Shown: positions 22,307 through 33,746, numbered from the stretch's first letter. The stretch: 64,000 bases of DNA from Carposina sasakii (GCA_014607495.2 CP053170.1:9362001-9426000), one strand, 5' to 3'. Numbers and translations are program-made. The notes: generated from the sequence alone by a model not told the origin.

Positions 22307-25300
22307 ATGACTTTCAGTTATAAAGAAATAGGAAACATCTTTATAGTACATATGGTTGTTATAGATCTGATTAATCCGCTTGCAACGCAGAAAAAAAATG
22401 AAAAACCCAAAGCTATAACCGGCGTTATAAAATTAAGAGACGAACATAATAACACTTTAGATACATTTACGTTCAGCGAAAATGAAATAAAACACGAGAA
22501 CGAAATAAAAACGTTACTCGAGGAAAAGTACAAGTTTAAAAATGATGAGAAATCTAAGAGATTTAGAATTGCTAATTCTGATAGAGAATATCCGGGTAAG
22601 TGAAAATATTTTTTTGAAGTTTCCCTTCCATTATAGTACATATAGTCCTACATATAGTAACACTAACTTGTAATCCAGCTTGCGAGATTAATTGCTATGA
22701 ACTCTTCAAGCAGGATTACCTATTTGCGGCGTTTCGTGTTTACATTAGTATAATTATTGGTCCATGGTTAATGCTCCACGCTGGGCAGGCGGGTTGGTGA
22801 CCGCCGCCGTGTAATTTTCGGACTATGTTGTCAACACGGGAGACGCTGCTGCCCTCAAAATTCGATACCCACGGGCAGACATGGGGCTGTGCTATTGCTT
22901 ATGCCATACGGCATATTATGTACTTATGTCGAATTTTGAGATAAAATCAAGAAGTGCAAGAATCAAGTCCTTAATCTTTAGTAAACTTCGATTTGATTCC
23001 AGTTTTCCCCGAACCTCAGAGCGATAAGAAAATAGCCTGGGCATTCCGTGCCTACGCCTCCCGAAGAATTGTTGGAGGAATGGAAACCAGCATTGGCGTG
23101 TACCCATACAATGTCGCAATGATTAGAAATGGAAAACATTGGTGTGGTGGCTGTCTGATTGATGAGCAGTGGATAGTTAGCGCTGGACATTGCGTGGAAG
23201 CGTAAGTAGTGGCTTTTTGATTAGCTTAAATTGGCTTCTATTTCACGTGATGGTGAGGGAGGTATCTCTTATTAAAGAGGATAGATAGACAGCTGAGACA
23301 AATATATATTATACATACGGCTATTTTGCCAAAATGGTAACTGCAAGACTGCGAAGGATGTCCTAAAGTCACGTTTAACACAGTGTAGGTAGCCAAAAGT
23401 GAAAGATAAGTATCATGCTACTAGCCTATTGTCTGGGGGCCAATTCTTGAAGAGTCTTGAGTTGGAACGAAGCCAAAACGGAACCGTTGTAGACGCTCAG
23501 AACAAAGGAATAATTACTTTATGGTGACGTCATTAGACACATTTTAGCACGAGACAGGACAGGAATTTGTTTTTATTCTGTCACACTCGCGACCGATGCG
23601 TACTAAAATATACCTTATTACTCAAGCGGTAAGTATATATTGCTTCACTCCGCGTTTCGTTAACGGTTCGTTAGTGGTTGCGTTTCGGCTCAAAAATTTT
23701 CAACAATTTCCCCCCCCAGAGTTCTTTAGTTGACATGATATGCACGAAAGGAGATTCAGCTGATGTATTCTAGCAAAGCCTGCATAAGTGCAGGACACAC
23801 ATAACTGCAATTTATCATTCATATCGTGCTTTTTGATGAATATGGAAGTCTTCTGTAATTATTTAGATGTTGGACGTGTATGTGTGATATACCATTGAAT
23901 ACATTTGTTTACAGGGTCATAGATAATGACAAACGTAGGTTGTCGTCCTATGTTATTCGGGCGGGCAGTTCCTATAACAATAGAGGAGGATACCAGGCTA
24001 GGGTGAACAGGGTACGTATGTTGAAACATACTTATCTACGAGGCTATAATATCAGCCGAAGGTTTAGTTTCAACTGATTGAATTAAATAGGGATGTTTAC
24101 TATGGTTGAATTTTAATGACATTTTATGCTTATCAGAATAAATGATCAAAATCATACCTATCTGTAAAATTACAATTTGATTAAGTGTCCAAATGAGGTA
24201 GTAAAAAGCCTTCAAAGTTAAGTGGGCAAGTCCATTTTTCAAATGTAAATTTAATTGAAAATTAGAACATCACATATCCGCCTGCATCATTTACAGCAAC
24301 TTTTGCTTTGTGACCATATTTATAAACGCAATATTTAAAATAGCTGCAGAACAAAAGTTCTTTTACGCGCATACAAGTTACGAAAGAGTGACGATTGTGG
24401 TAGCCGTTTATATGGAGCGTTTTTTGGCAAGTCTATATTTGTGATTTTGAAATCATTATATCCCGGAAAGTTTTCACACTAGCGAAGTTTTTCTTTCGCA
24501 AATGTTTCTTTTATGTTATGATCTTTCAATATAAATACAAATAAAAAAACCGTAAACATCCCTATTGTGTTTCTTGGTACCACCTAGCATTGTTGTAATT
24601 ATCTAATTATTTTACCAGGTCTTCGTCAACGAACAAGGGTATTCCCCGGGCAGAGCAGATTACGATTGGTCCCTCGTCCGCCTGGACAGACCGATGCCGA
24701 TGGGACGCAATATAGCGGTCGTGAACCTGCCGTCACCGACGTATCCTGTGCATCCTGGAGACATCCTCATTGTGACCGGATGGGGTAGCACTGAAGTAAG
24801 TTTACATTACATACGGTACTTACACATACAGGATGTTTTTTTGTCGTCAACATTCCCGAAAACTACGGAATCTCCTCATCATACGACAATTTTTCTCCAT
24901 GGAAGCATACCTGGGAAGTGTCCCAAGATATTAGGGTCCAAACTGCATTTTTCTGCATAAATGCACATTGACGCGCGTAGCAAGATTTTTTCACGAGAAA
25001 TAATTAAATATCTGTCTATAAAAAAAACTAGCATAAACACTGGACACTATAAATTTCACCCGATCAAGTAATAATTAAAAAAAAAAAAATTTACATCGTT
25101 TCCCAGAACTTTTTTTTTTGCTAAGACTTACATTATTTAATGTATAGAGTACGTACCCTTCGTTAAGGGTGGCAACGAAAAAACATCCTGTATACACACG
25201 GTTGTGTTCCCTACATGGGATTGCCAGAACCAGGATCAAAGGAAATCCCACAGCCAGGTTTAGCATAGCAGGATAGATGTAAATGGTCATTTAGAAGTTG

Positions 25301-28134
25301 CATTGCGATCTTATCTAAGCTTGTTAGAGTCTTGTCCTCAAATTGTTGATGGGAGTTTGTATGTTTATGGGTTCCCGTGAGAAGTTGTAATGTTCGTGAA
25401 ATTCAGTATCTATTAAGAAAAAAAAATCGTATGTGTGATCAATATTTGCCCTCGTTTACAAAAATAATGTACAAAGGCGCGCTTATCCCTAACAGGCTTT
25501 AGTCTGCACATAGAATAATAAGTGCCCCGCCCAGAACCCGTGATCACACACACTTTTAAAGCAACTTTTAGGCGGTCAAATTGAGCCTATTCTTAGGCAT
25601 GTGGGTAATTTTTACAACCTACTTATTATATTAAAGCTCTAAAGAATAATAATATTTCCCGATTTGGCAACAATTCGAGGGTTAGAAGAGCGAAAGATGC
25701 TGAATTTTTGCTACCCAGGATTGATGACTCCTTCTGGGTGCTCGTTATTCTATGAGACTGGGATAAGTTGGGTGAATGAGTGAATGGGATATAATGTTTT
25801 TTTTCCACAGCCGTCTGGAGAGGGCAGTATCCCCGACCGCCTCCGTTTCGTGCCAGTCCCAGCTATATCTCAGGCCGAATGTCAGAAGGCCTACAATTTC
25901 GCAATCACCGATAGGATGGTGTGCGCTGGCTACCCTACTGGTGGAAAAGATGCGTGTAATGTGAGTTTCTTCTGTTCTGATACGGGGCTTCGCTAGAATA
26001 TATCAGCTGCATCTCTTTCCGTGCATGTCGACTGAGGGATTCAGGGGCGCTCTCTCGAGCGATGTGCTTAGCAACTTATTACAGATTTTTTGTGTGCGTC
26101 CACACTATGTTAAGCATAGCTATAGGAGGTTCCAGGCCAGTAACATTTAATAAAAAAAAACATAGCTATAGGATCTTCTTCATTTCCTTATGTATGTACT
26201 ATTGTAACTTTAGTCTAAGATTACTGGAGAAAGGCTTGCAATAGACAGTTTGATTTTTAATAATGATCATATTTGTGTGAGGTTAGTTTACAATATATTT
26301 TATTGGCTATATACCATTTTCCTTTTGGGCTTTTAAGTCATTCGAATTTATTGAATTCCTCGTAGCATGACTCAGGAGGTCCGGCTGTTCGCAAAGGGGT
26401 TCTGATGGGGCTCGTTTCTTTTGGAGGCAAGCGATGCGGTGATCCCAAGTCCCCAGGTAATTCATAATTATGTTCATCATCATTCTTAGCCATGAGAAAT
26501 TCACTGCTGAACATAGGCCTCCCACAACAAACTCCATTCCGACCGGTCGGAACCGGACTGTATCCAACCGATGCCCTTATATGTATGCTTATGATGCTTG
26601 AAGCGATTATGTTCATCGCCTTCGTCTTCAGCCTATTGCAGATACTGGACGTAGGCCTCCCCCAGGGTACGCCACAAGGCTACTGCCACAGGGGGGTTTT
26701 GCCCATAGTTACCACGCTGGGCAGGCGGGTTCGTGACCGCAATGTGATTTTCGGACTATGTTGTCAGTATCATCTGCCCGCCTGCCGGAAACCCTTAATC
26801 GCCTCGTACGATACCCACGGGCAGGCATGGGGTAGTACAAACTCTACTCTGCCGACACCACGCGGCTATTAAGTGCACTAGTTGAAAGATGCACTTGTAA
26901 AGAAAACCAAAGGTATACCTACATACATTTCAGGAGTCTACAGCAGAGCTTCTGAGTTCTCGTTATGGGTGAATCAGATGATAACATCCAATGAAGCTTC
27001 CGAAGTACCAGAATTAAAGGAAAAGATCAAAAAAGCCAGACAACGGGAAAAGGAATTGCAGGAGTAGGTATATAATCTTTAACTATTCTGTGAAGTTACT
27101 AGATACAACATTACCATTTAGCAGATCCCAAAGAGAATAAACCTTATAGCACACATATCCACTCGTATTGGGCGGCATATGACACGTTATGATTTCGATA
27201 ATTCGGAAGTGTGGGTTTCATTAGGTAGTTTCATAGAAAGAATACTGAATGGTTCGAATTAATATTATAGTGACGATCCCCGAGTTACCTTCAATCTGTG
27301 ACTACAATACTCTGACCTTCAATCATCAAGCGAACGAGTAAATTAACAAATGCCAAATACTTAGCAATAACTCTCGAAAGATCACATGCGTCTATTATGA
27401 TGATGATGATCTCCGACCGTATTTCGGCTAATCTTTACGGAGATTGGCCAGGCACGCAGGAGATATTATAGTGTACAGGTGTGTGCGCAATCACAGATGC
27501 ACTCTATTCCCTCACTCCCATAGTCCGATGGGACGGAAAGCCGACACGACCGGAGAGAGATCAGGCGCAGGACCAACGGTTTCACGTGTTTTCCGAGGCA
27601 CGAGCTAAGTGACAATTTTTACAACATTAAAATCTGTACATGAAATAAATTCATTGGTACAGGCCCGTGACTGGGATCGAACTTACGCCTCCCGCTTGGA
27701 AGGTGCACGTTTTAACCACTGGGCTATCACCGCATCTATTATATGATATATCTGAACATTAACTTGCAGATTCAAAGTAAGAGTGGAAGACAAAAAGAAT
27801 AAAATCAAATCATGGCTCAGAGAAACACTAAAATCTCCATCCTTCATCGAACTGGCAAAACAGAAGCTCAGAGCCGCTGGCTTCACCGTCAGATCAGAAA
27901 CTAGAAGAATGGATGTCATTAGTAATGCTACCATGGATGATGATAAGATTGATGAGGTTAATCTCTCCAATCTAATCCATGATAGGATTTATAGATGAAA
28001 CTGATAATGAATCAGAAGTTATACTTAGCACACTAGCACTGCAGGAGGTAATGATGAGTGAAAGAGCTGATGAGCTGTTTCCAAGTGCTGGTGTAGAAAG
28101 AATTAATATCGAGGATATAATTGAGACGAGATAG
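22307..28134 (+). CDS. Serine protease gene 4 (trypsin-like, Ser intact), 8 exons, frameshift in last exon
   Basis: Exons: 22307-22595, 22982-23201, 23915-24011, 24619-24795, 25811-25960, 26366-26456, 26934-27063 and 27770 onward. The frame as given stops at 27996-27998 (460 residues). A hydrophobic N-terminus and charged pro-region lead to SRR|IVGG (cleavage after about R125). The triad appears complete: His in SAGHC (H166), Asp in DYDWSLVRL (D218), Ser in HDSGGP (S314). Asp at position 189 (GGKDACN) predicts cleavage after Arg/Lys. Exon 8 carries [13 protein letters not shown] and then hits TGA, but a +1 shift at about 27,990 opens a frame to the TAG at 28132-28134 whose product ([25 protein letters not shown]) matches the ends of genes 2 and 3. 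Either this allele has lost its last 45 residues or the base count there is wrong. It is divergent from gene 3. Confidence 0.88.
22771..22890 (-). repeat. RTE-tail SINE fragment, in gene 4 intron 1
   Basis: CCACGCTGGGCAGGCGGGTT..GATACCCACGGGCAGACATG. Confidence 0.6.
23433..23719 (-). mobile_element. 287-bp MITE, 'CTGGGGGCCAATTCT' ends, in gene 4 intron 2
   Basis: An inverted partner of similar length lies at 34641-34923; both carry TTACTCAAGCGG or its complement and CGCGACCGATGC. The best end is CTGGGGGCCAATTCTTGAA. Confidence 0.65.
24826..25194 (-). mobile_element. TA-flanked MITE, 'CAGGGTGTTTTTT' family, full length, in gene 4 intron 4
   Basis: Ends ACAGGATGTTTTTTTGTCG and CAACGAAAAAACATCCTGTA; interior GACACTTCCCAGG complement and CACTGGACACTATAAATTTC conserved with 58094-58483. 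Confidence 0.7.
25200..25310 (-). repeat. SINE-like fragment and neighbouring LINE 3'-end piece in gene 4 intron 4
   Basis: GGGATTGCCAGAACCAGGAT and CAGGTTTAGCATAGCAGG are the 'GCATGTCGTAAG' family. Further on (25,455-25,510) GTACAAAGGCGCGCTTATCC matches the complement of a LINE 3' UTR end. Confidence 0.5.
25978..26150 (-). repeat. SINE-like repeat, in gene 4 intron 5
   Basis: GGGGCTTCGCTAGAATATAT and TCCGTGCATGTCGACTGAGG, family as at 2690-2880. Confidence 0.55.
26478..26868 (-). repeat. RTE LINE tail plus RTE-tail SINE, in gene 4 intron 6
   Basis: 26,478-26,581 is the complement of the end of the RTE subfamily at 29926-30237 (GACCGGTCGGAACCGGACTG). 26,623-26,866 is a full RTE-tail SINE (CAGCCTATTGCAGATACTGG..CACGCGGCTA). 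Confidence 0.6.
27397..27733 (-). repeat. Complete tRNA-derived SINE in gene 4 intron 7
   Basis: The minus strand begins GCGGTGATAGCCCAGTGG (A box) and has AAGTTCGATCCCAG (B box), then the 'GTCACTTAGCTCGTGCC' body and an (ATC)n tail. TCTATTAT flanks it on both sides as a target duplication (27392-27399 partly overlapping the tail, 27735-27742). It sits 36 bp before exon 8. Confidence 0.75.
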
Positions 28135-28159
28135 TAAACTAGTTATATTGCATAATGTG

Positions 28160-28165
28160 ATTAAA
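28160..28165 (+). terminator. Poly(A) signal of gene 4
   Basis: ATTAAA, the common variant signal, 26 nt past the second-frame stop at 28132-28134. Confidence 0.35.
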
Positions 28166-28412
28166 TATTTGTTTTCAATTTTAATGTTTTTAGATAGAAA
28201 TCCCGTATAAATAATTTTAGGGATATATTCTCGTTTCAGCTACTGAAGATTTTATCATAAATAGTCACAGGATTTCTACCAAAATGATGATTCCTCCTTG
28301 TTGTACAGACTACTCCATTGCAGAAAATGTTTACGTTGCGGTAAAAAACATAGAAAACAGTTTAAAAAGTATTGGTTTCTTAAAAAATAACCAACTGCTT
28401 ACTGAGGAGTAA

Positions 28413-28522
28413 GCACGAACCTCTCGATAGTCCGTAACGCTAGCGTCAGACTGTCAGTCAAATCACATACATTTTGTTAGCGAGTTGCTAGCGTTACGCC
28501 GCGTAAAAAGGTTCGTGCTGAC
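28413..28522 (+). mobile_element. 110-bp MITE, 'GTAAGCACGAACCT' ends
   Basis: GTAAGCACGAACCTCTCGAT and AAAAGGTTCGTGCTGAC are inverted ends, with GTAACGCTAGCG repeated inverted inside. Related copy at 10484-10597. Confidence 0.6.
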
Positions 28523-28529
28523 CCCACTG

Positions 28530-29550
28530 TTATCTTGATTTAACTGTCATTTTACGATGAAGTATTCTCGATTGTTACTGATACTATAAATTTTATTAGC
28601 TCTAACGGCGGAATAACCTACAGTTAACAATTTTCTTCTATATTTTTCTTATATCTACCTAAATTAGTGAAAAGGTACCTTTATAAAATAAAACTTAAAT
28701 CAACATTCATTAGACTGTTAATGGCGTTTAGTACCAGCAGACCATAAAAGACACACAATAGCCCGTAACAGTCGAGTGGGCGGGTCAATTAATACGCGAA
28801 CGAAGTTAATAGTGACACCGGAGAGCGCTGCCGTCCTGGTGCCAATTAGATAATTGAATTAGATATACATGGTGAGTAACAACTAGGCAAAATATTATTA
28901 TTTAAAAAAACACTGGAAAATTTCGTAACTTTTAGATTTTTATCTCTGTTTAAATTCTCGACCAAGTCTCATAATTGTTTGGAGGCAGGCGGTGACTCGC
29001 CGACTCATGTCATAGGCCCCCTGAAACGGCCGCACGCACGGAGCGACAAAGGGGGCAACATTTGGTGAGCGGCTAGGGTGGAAGGGTGCCCCTGGACTTT
29101 AAACCGAAGCCAACCCACCACTTACGGACAGGCACGTCCACCCTCGAGCTGTCATAGCTCTCGCGACTCCACTCTGCCCGGCCGGCGAAGGTAAGGCAGA
29201 AGTGGGGGAACTGTTCCTCGTCAGACCTCACTCCGGCGCCGGAGATGAGGAACAGGGTCTTCCCTCGGGAGCACTTCAGGTCCGTGGGAACGCTACCTCC
29301 CAACAGCTCGCCACAAGCTGCCCTGTGATTTTTATTATTATTATTTTCGAGTGTATGTATGTAGGTATGTATATTTCGTTAAATATTTAATTGTATCAGG
29401 CGTCACTATTCGGAAGTTCAAATCTCTATTGAGGGGTCGCCTACCATCGGGCCCTACACCCTCCGCTGACCCTCGGATCTGCCGACTCATGATAACGAAC
29501 ACAAGACACTACAGTCGCAACGAGAAGCCAGATCCAAGCACCTAGCATGC
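28530..29550. other. Intergenic DNA with a GC-rich island
   Basis: 28,530-28,960 is AT-rich with nothing recognised. 28,970-29,330 and 29,395-29,520 are much GC-richer, with broken ORFs on both strands; they look like pieces of a decayed LINE or gene but match no motif I can name. Confidence 0.35.
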
Positions 29551-29611
29551 AACCATAAATACATAGCTGCTAATCCGAAAACCAATTAAAATTTTTAATC
29601 GACATATGTAT

Positions 29612-29668
29612 GGTTCGATTCCCACTCGGGTGAAGAATTTTTTCCATTTTCTTTATTAATAATTTTAT
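29612..29668 (+). repeat. 3' end of tRNA-like SINE
   Basis: GGTTCGATTCCCACTCGGGT then GAAGAATTTTTTCCATTTTC and TTATTAATAATTTTAT: the B box onward of the unit at 12003-12218. Confidence 0.6.
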
Positions 29669-29925
29669 GACATATGTTTCGCCAACACCCGTGGCATCAT
29701 CATGTATATTTGTTTGGCACACTCTAGTGTCGACTTGTCGCATGTGAGTTTCAGAGGTATTACTGTATACATCTTTCTTAGCCATGAGAGTGACACAGTG
29801 TATTTTGTTTAAGTAAGACGAGTTATTGCCTAAAATACAAGAGTTCAAATAAGATAAATATTAATATACTGATGAATAACCGATCAAACCTTATGAAAGG
29901 ATAATAAATAAGATACATACATTAC

Positions 29926-30256
29926 ATGCGTGATCGAATCAGAAATGAGGAGATCCGCAGACGTACAAAGATCACCGACATAGCTGAACGGTCCAGCAAG
30001 CTGAAGTGGCAATGGGCAGGGCACATAGCTCGAAGAACTGATAGCCGATGGAGTCGGAAAGTTCTAGAGTGGATACCACGTATCGGCAAGCGCAGCGTGG
30101 GAAGGCCACCCGCGAGGTGGACGGATGACCTGGCCAAGGTTGCGGGCGTCGGTTGGATGCAGGCTGCTTCCGACCGGTCGGAGTGGAGGTTGTTGGGGGA
30201 GGCCTATGTCCAGCAGTGGACTTCTCAGGGCTGTAAATGATGATGATGATGATGAT
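29926..30256 (+). pseudogene. RTE-type LINE, 3' end of ORF, 5'-truncated
   Basis: An open 104-residue frame gives the C-terminal part of an RTE ORF (IRNEEIRRRTKITDI, LKWQWAGHIARR, RWSRKVLEW, GRPPARWTDDLAKVAG, GEAYVQQW). It is followed by a (GATGAT)n tail, the usual RTE 3' end. No RT core is present, so it is a dead 5'-truncated insertion. Confidence 0.75.
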
Positions 30257-30414
30257 GACATTACATGATTAAAAAAACAGCACACAATAATTTAATAAGC
30301 GAGTTACACGAGTTACACGAGTGCCCGACACCTTCACATACAACTGTCGTCAAATTATTAAATTTGAAAATGCTTTTCCTGCAAAAACTGACGTCTCAAC
30401 ATAATAGTACTTAT

Positions 30415-30672
30415 TCTTCTTCTTCAGCCTATTGCAGTCCACTGCTGGATGTAGGCCTCCCCCAGGGCACGCCACTAGGCTACCTGCCACAGGGGGGTTT
30501 TGCCCATAGTCACCACGCTGGGCAGGCGGGTTGGTGACCGCAGTGTGATTTTCGGACTATGTTGTCAGTACGGGAGGCGCTGCTGCCCACCTCCCGGAAA
30601 CCCTTAACGCCTCGTACGATACCCACGGGCAGGCAGGAGTGGTACAAACTCTACTCTTACGGCACTACGCGG
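30415..30672 (-). repeat. RTE-tail SINE
   Basis: CAGCCTATTGCAGTCCACTG..TACGATACCCACGGGCAGGC..CACTACGCGGCTA, near full length. Confidence 0.65.
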
Positions 30673-30707
30673 CTAATAATAGTACTACTTCACCATTATT
30701 TCGCATT

Positions 30708-31350
30708 TCAGTATTTGTCGGGCTGTTACTCACACCCTGTATAATATAAGTATAAGTAACTAAGTAAGAACTGACAGGAGAAAGACACTTTGATCCTATT
30801 CTATTATATTGCAAAATTTAATATAGCTATGTCAATTTATAATTTACCTGTTCACGGAGTAGGTACCTACCTGTCTAAACCTACTTATGTTTCAATGCTT
30901 CAGATACCTGTGTACCTGTTCGTATAAAGGGTGTTTGTGGTAGCCAGGCAAATATTAATATGGTGACTTCAGACCATGATTTTGAGATGAAAACCAGTGA
31001 AAATTTTCGCAAGAAAATTCTAAAGATTTCCGATTTTTTTCTTTTTTTTTCAATAAAATTACAATACATTTTTTTTAATAAAAAAGTGTGGTTCATTTAA
31101 GTAGGCCTTAAAAAATGATGATTTTCATTAAAAAAAGTTCAATAAACTGATCAACCCCTAAGGAGAGTCACAAGTGATCCAAAAAACAGCAATGTATCAC
31201 ACAATAAACAATAAGCCCATTTAACGCAAACATTGCGTATGATCAAATCAAAAATCAATTTCCCGCGAGTGATAACACTGTCGTAAAACTCAAAACAATG
31301 GTACTTGTTCAGTATCTTAATATTTGCCTGGCTGTCACACACACCCTGTA
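30708..31350 (+). mobile_element. MITE, 'GACAGCCAGGCAAATATT' family (full copy 30927-31350) preceded by an end fragment
   Basis: AGGGTGTTTGTGGTAGCCAG and TTGCCTGGCTGTCACACACA bound the full copy; 30,708-30,742 holds only a terminal piece (TATTTGTCGGGCTGTTACTC..CCCTGTA). Confidence 0.65.
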
Positions 31351-31359
31351 TATGTATGT

Positions 31360-32130
31360 TTAAGGCATGTAATTTATCATATATGAATACCTAAGTGCAT
31401 AGAATATGAAAATGATTGATCGCTTATATCATCAAGGGCATGAATCATGATCAAGGGTGCTAAAAGCAACCAAATTAATTTTAAATACTACCTATTTGAG
31501 ACAATAAATTGCAACATAATTATAGGTACGTTGATTTGACAATAGTGTAGGAGGTAGTTCAAGATTTTTTATGTTATGTCCAACCTGTTAACTACCTAAT
31601 GGAAAGTTGAGACTCCAGTAAATATATTTTGTTGAAGTCTCAATGAGACTCCATTAAAAAAAGAAAAATCCAATTTAAAACCCTGCAATAAATCAGAATA
31701 AAAAAAATCGTTTTAAAAAACCCCTCCACTGAAGTGACATTCGATCCAAAGCAAATATGATAATTTATAATCTAACAACAAAAAATACACCTTATCGTTT
31801 TTATCCCAAAGTTACTTATTCAATGTGGACTTCCAGCATCCAATATAACTCGGCAAATAGAAGACGCACCTAGCAGACATACTGCGTCTGCGTGACATCT
31901 CAAATTGGTCGGATAGTTATTGCCTCAATGTTTAGGGTTGTCAATTTTCAAAACGAAACTTATTAGAAACGAGGACTTTAATACTAGAACAGATGAAAGA
32001 AAGAGTAGTAATAAAGACTTTCGTATTCGGAAAATGAAGAATAACAATTTCTTTACCACTCTATCATAGAATAAGACAAAAACAATTTTGTAAATTTCAT
32101 TTTAATATACTATACTATTTTAATATAATA
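31360..32130. other. AT-rich intergenic DNA
   Basis: No ORF, repeat or structure recognised on either strand. Confidence 0.4.
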
Positions 32131-32137
32131 TACCAAG

Positions 32138-32575
32138 GTGTTCGATCAGTGCGTTCTACCAGCCATGACTTACGGAGTCGAGACGTGGAACCTGACAGTG
32201 GGATTGGCTCACCGATTGCATGTCACTCAGAGAGCTATGGAAAGGTCAATGCTCGGAATCTCGCTAATGGACAAAGTCCGAAACGAGATTATCCGGCAGA
32301 AGACCAAAGTGACAGACATAGACTTGAAATGTAGCAGACTGAAGTGGCAGTGGGCCGGCCACATCTGTCGTAAAACCGATGGACGGTGGAGTAAACGGGT
32401 TCTCGAATGGAGACCGCGCCTCGGCAAGCGTAGCGTTGGCCGCCCTCCGGCCAGATGGACCGATGACTTAAAGAGGACGGCTGGTAGTGACTGGATGGCA
32501 AAAACGGGAGATCGAGCCATGCGGCGTACACTGGGGGAGGCCTACGTCCAGCAGTGGACTGCAATAGGCTGACGA
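32138..32575 (+). pseudogene. RTE-type LINE, 3' end of ORF, 5'-truncated
   Basis: A 144-residue open frame covers the end of an RTE ORF: PAMTYGVETWNLT, MERSMLGISL, EIIRQKTKVTDI, LKWQWAGHICRK, RWSKRVLEWRPRLGKRSVG, GEAYVQQWTAIG. The frame is intact, so the copy is fairly young, but the endonuclease and RT catalytic regions are absent. Confidence 0.78.
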
Positions 32576-33094
32576 CGATTTTAATATACTAAAATTGTCA
32601 CTTAGCTATATCCGAGAAGGCTAGGCGTCAGGCAGGCAGCCGGTCTTAAAACACACGCCAAACCCTTGGCAACACGAGTTTCGAAAGAAACCATATTGAC
32701 GACCCCATAAATAATGGCATAAGGACATGAAGATGATGTTATTTGAAAAAGAACTCAAATGAATATTTCTGGTCATTAGAAATAAAACTGCGTGACAGTG
32801 GCAACCCTATAACAAACTGTTGCTGGGCGGCCCGTGGGGGGACGTCGTGAGTACAACTCCTACGATCGGGTTTCAACTATGTAGAGCTGTTCTTACCATT
32901 CCTGCAGAATTCTAAATACTTCAGATTATATTTGTAGCGGAGCAAGACAGAACAATAGTCCAATATAAATCCTAGAACACGATATCGAAGTTTCACGAAC
33001 GATTGCATATAGGCATTATACATGGGCCAAACAATATCTTGTGGCCCGGTGGGGCCGGAAGCGCTTTCCTTTTCACCACCCCCACATAGATCTC

Positions 33095-33330
33095 AACCTA
33101 TTGCAGTCAATGCAGTCTTCTGTTGGACGTAGGTCTCCCCTAAGGCACGCCGTACTGCCATAGGCGGGTTTATGCCCATAGCCACCATGCTGGGCAGGCG
33201 GGTTGGCAACAACAGTGTGATTTTCGGTCTATGTTGTCCACACGGGAGGCGCTGCTGCCCACCTCCTGGAAAGCCTATCCTCTTACCCTCAGGCAGACAT
33301 GGTCAAGACAACAACACAAGGCACGTAGAT
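33095..33330 (-). repeat. RTE-tail SINE, diverged
   Basis: CAACCTATTGCAGTCAATGC..CTGGGCAGGCGGGTTGGCAA..GGGAGGCGCTGCTGCCCACC. Confidence 0.6.
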
Positions 33331-33409
33331 TGTTATACCTATATTTCAAACAGTAATTTTACTAGGTTTTGATATCCTGTACGGCTGTATTCTAAAAATG
33401 ATTAGCCAA

Positions 33410-33595
33410 AACTGCTGGATCACGAATGAAATCCTACGGCCACGTATAGCATAGCGGGGCCAGATGTAAAAGATCAGTGACAAGTTGCTCATCGCCTAAG
33501 GAAACTCTCTTGAGTTCCTTAGACGACTCTTACGACATCTACACAAGATGCAACTGATGTATTCTAGTGAAACCCTGCATCAGCAAATAATCACA
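33410..33595 (+). repeat. SINE-like repeat, 'GCATGTCGTAAG' family
   Basis: GGCCACGTATAGCATAGCGG, GTTCCTTAGACGACTCTTAC and GATGCAACTGATGTATTCTA in the reverse sense of 2690-2880. Confidence 0.6.
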
Positions 33596-33746
33596 ATATG
33601 CTGATCCAATGAAACATTTATGGCATTTAAATAATTATATTATTCATACACGAGTATAGACAAAGCCCACACAAGAAGGTTTTATTGCATAGTCGTCCAA
33701 AATTGAATGAGAATCGTAAAAACCACGCATTTTTTAAAACCATCTC

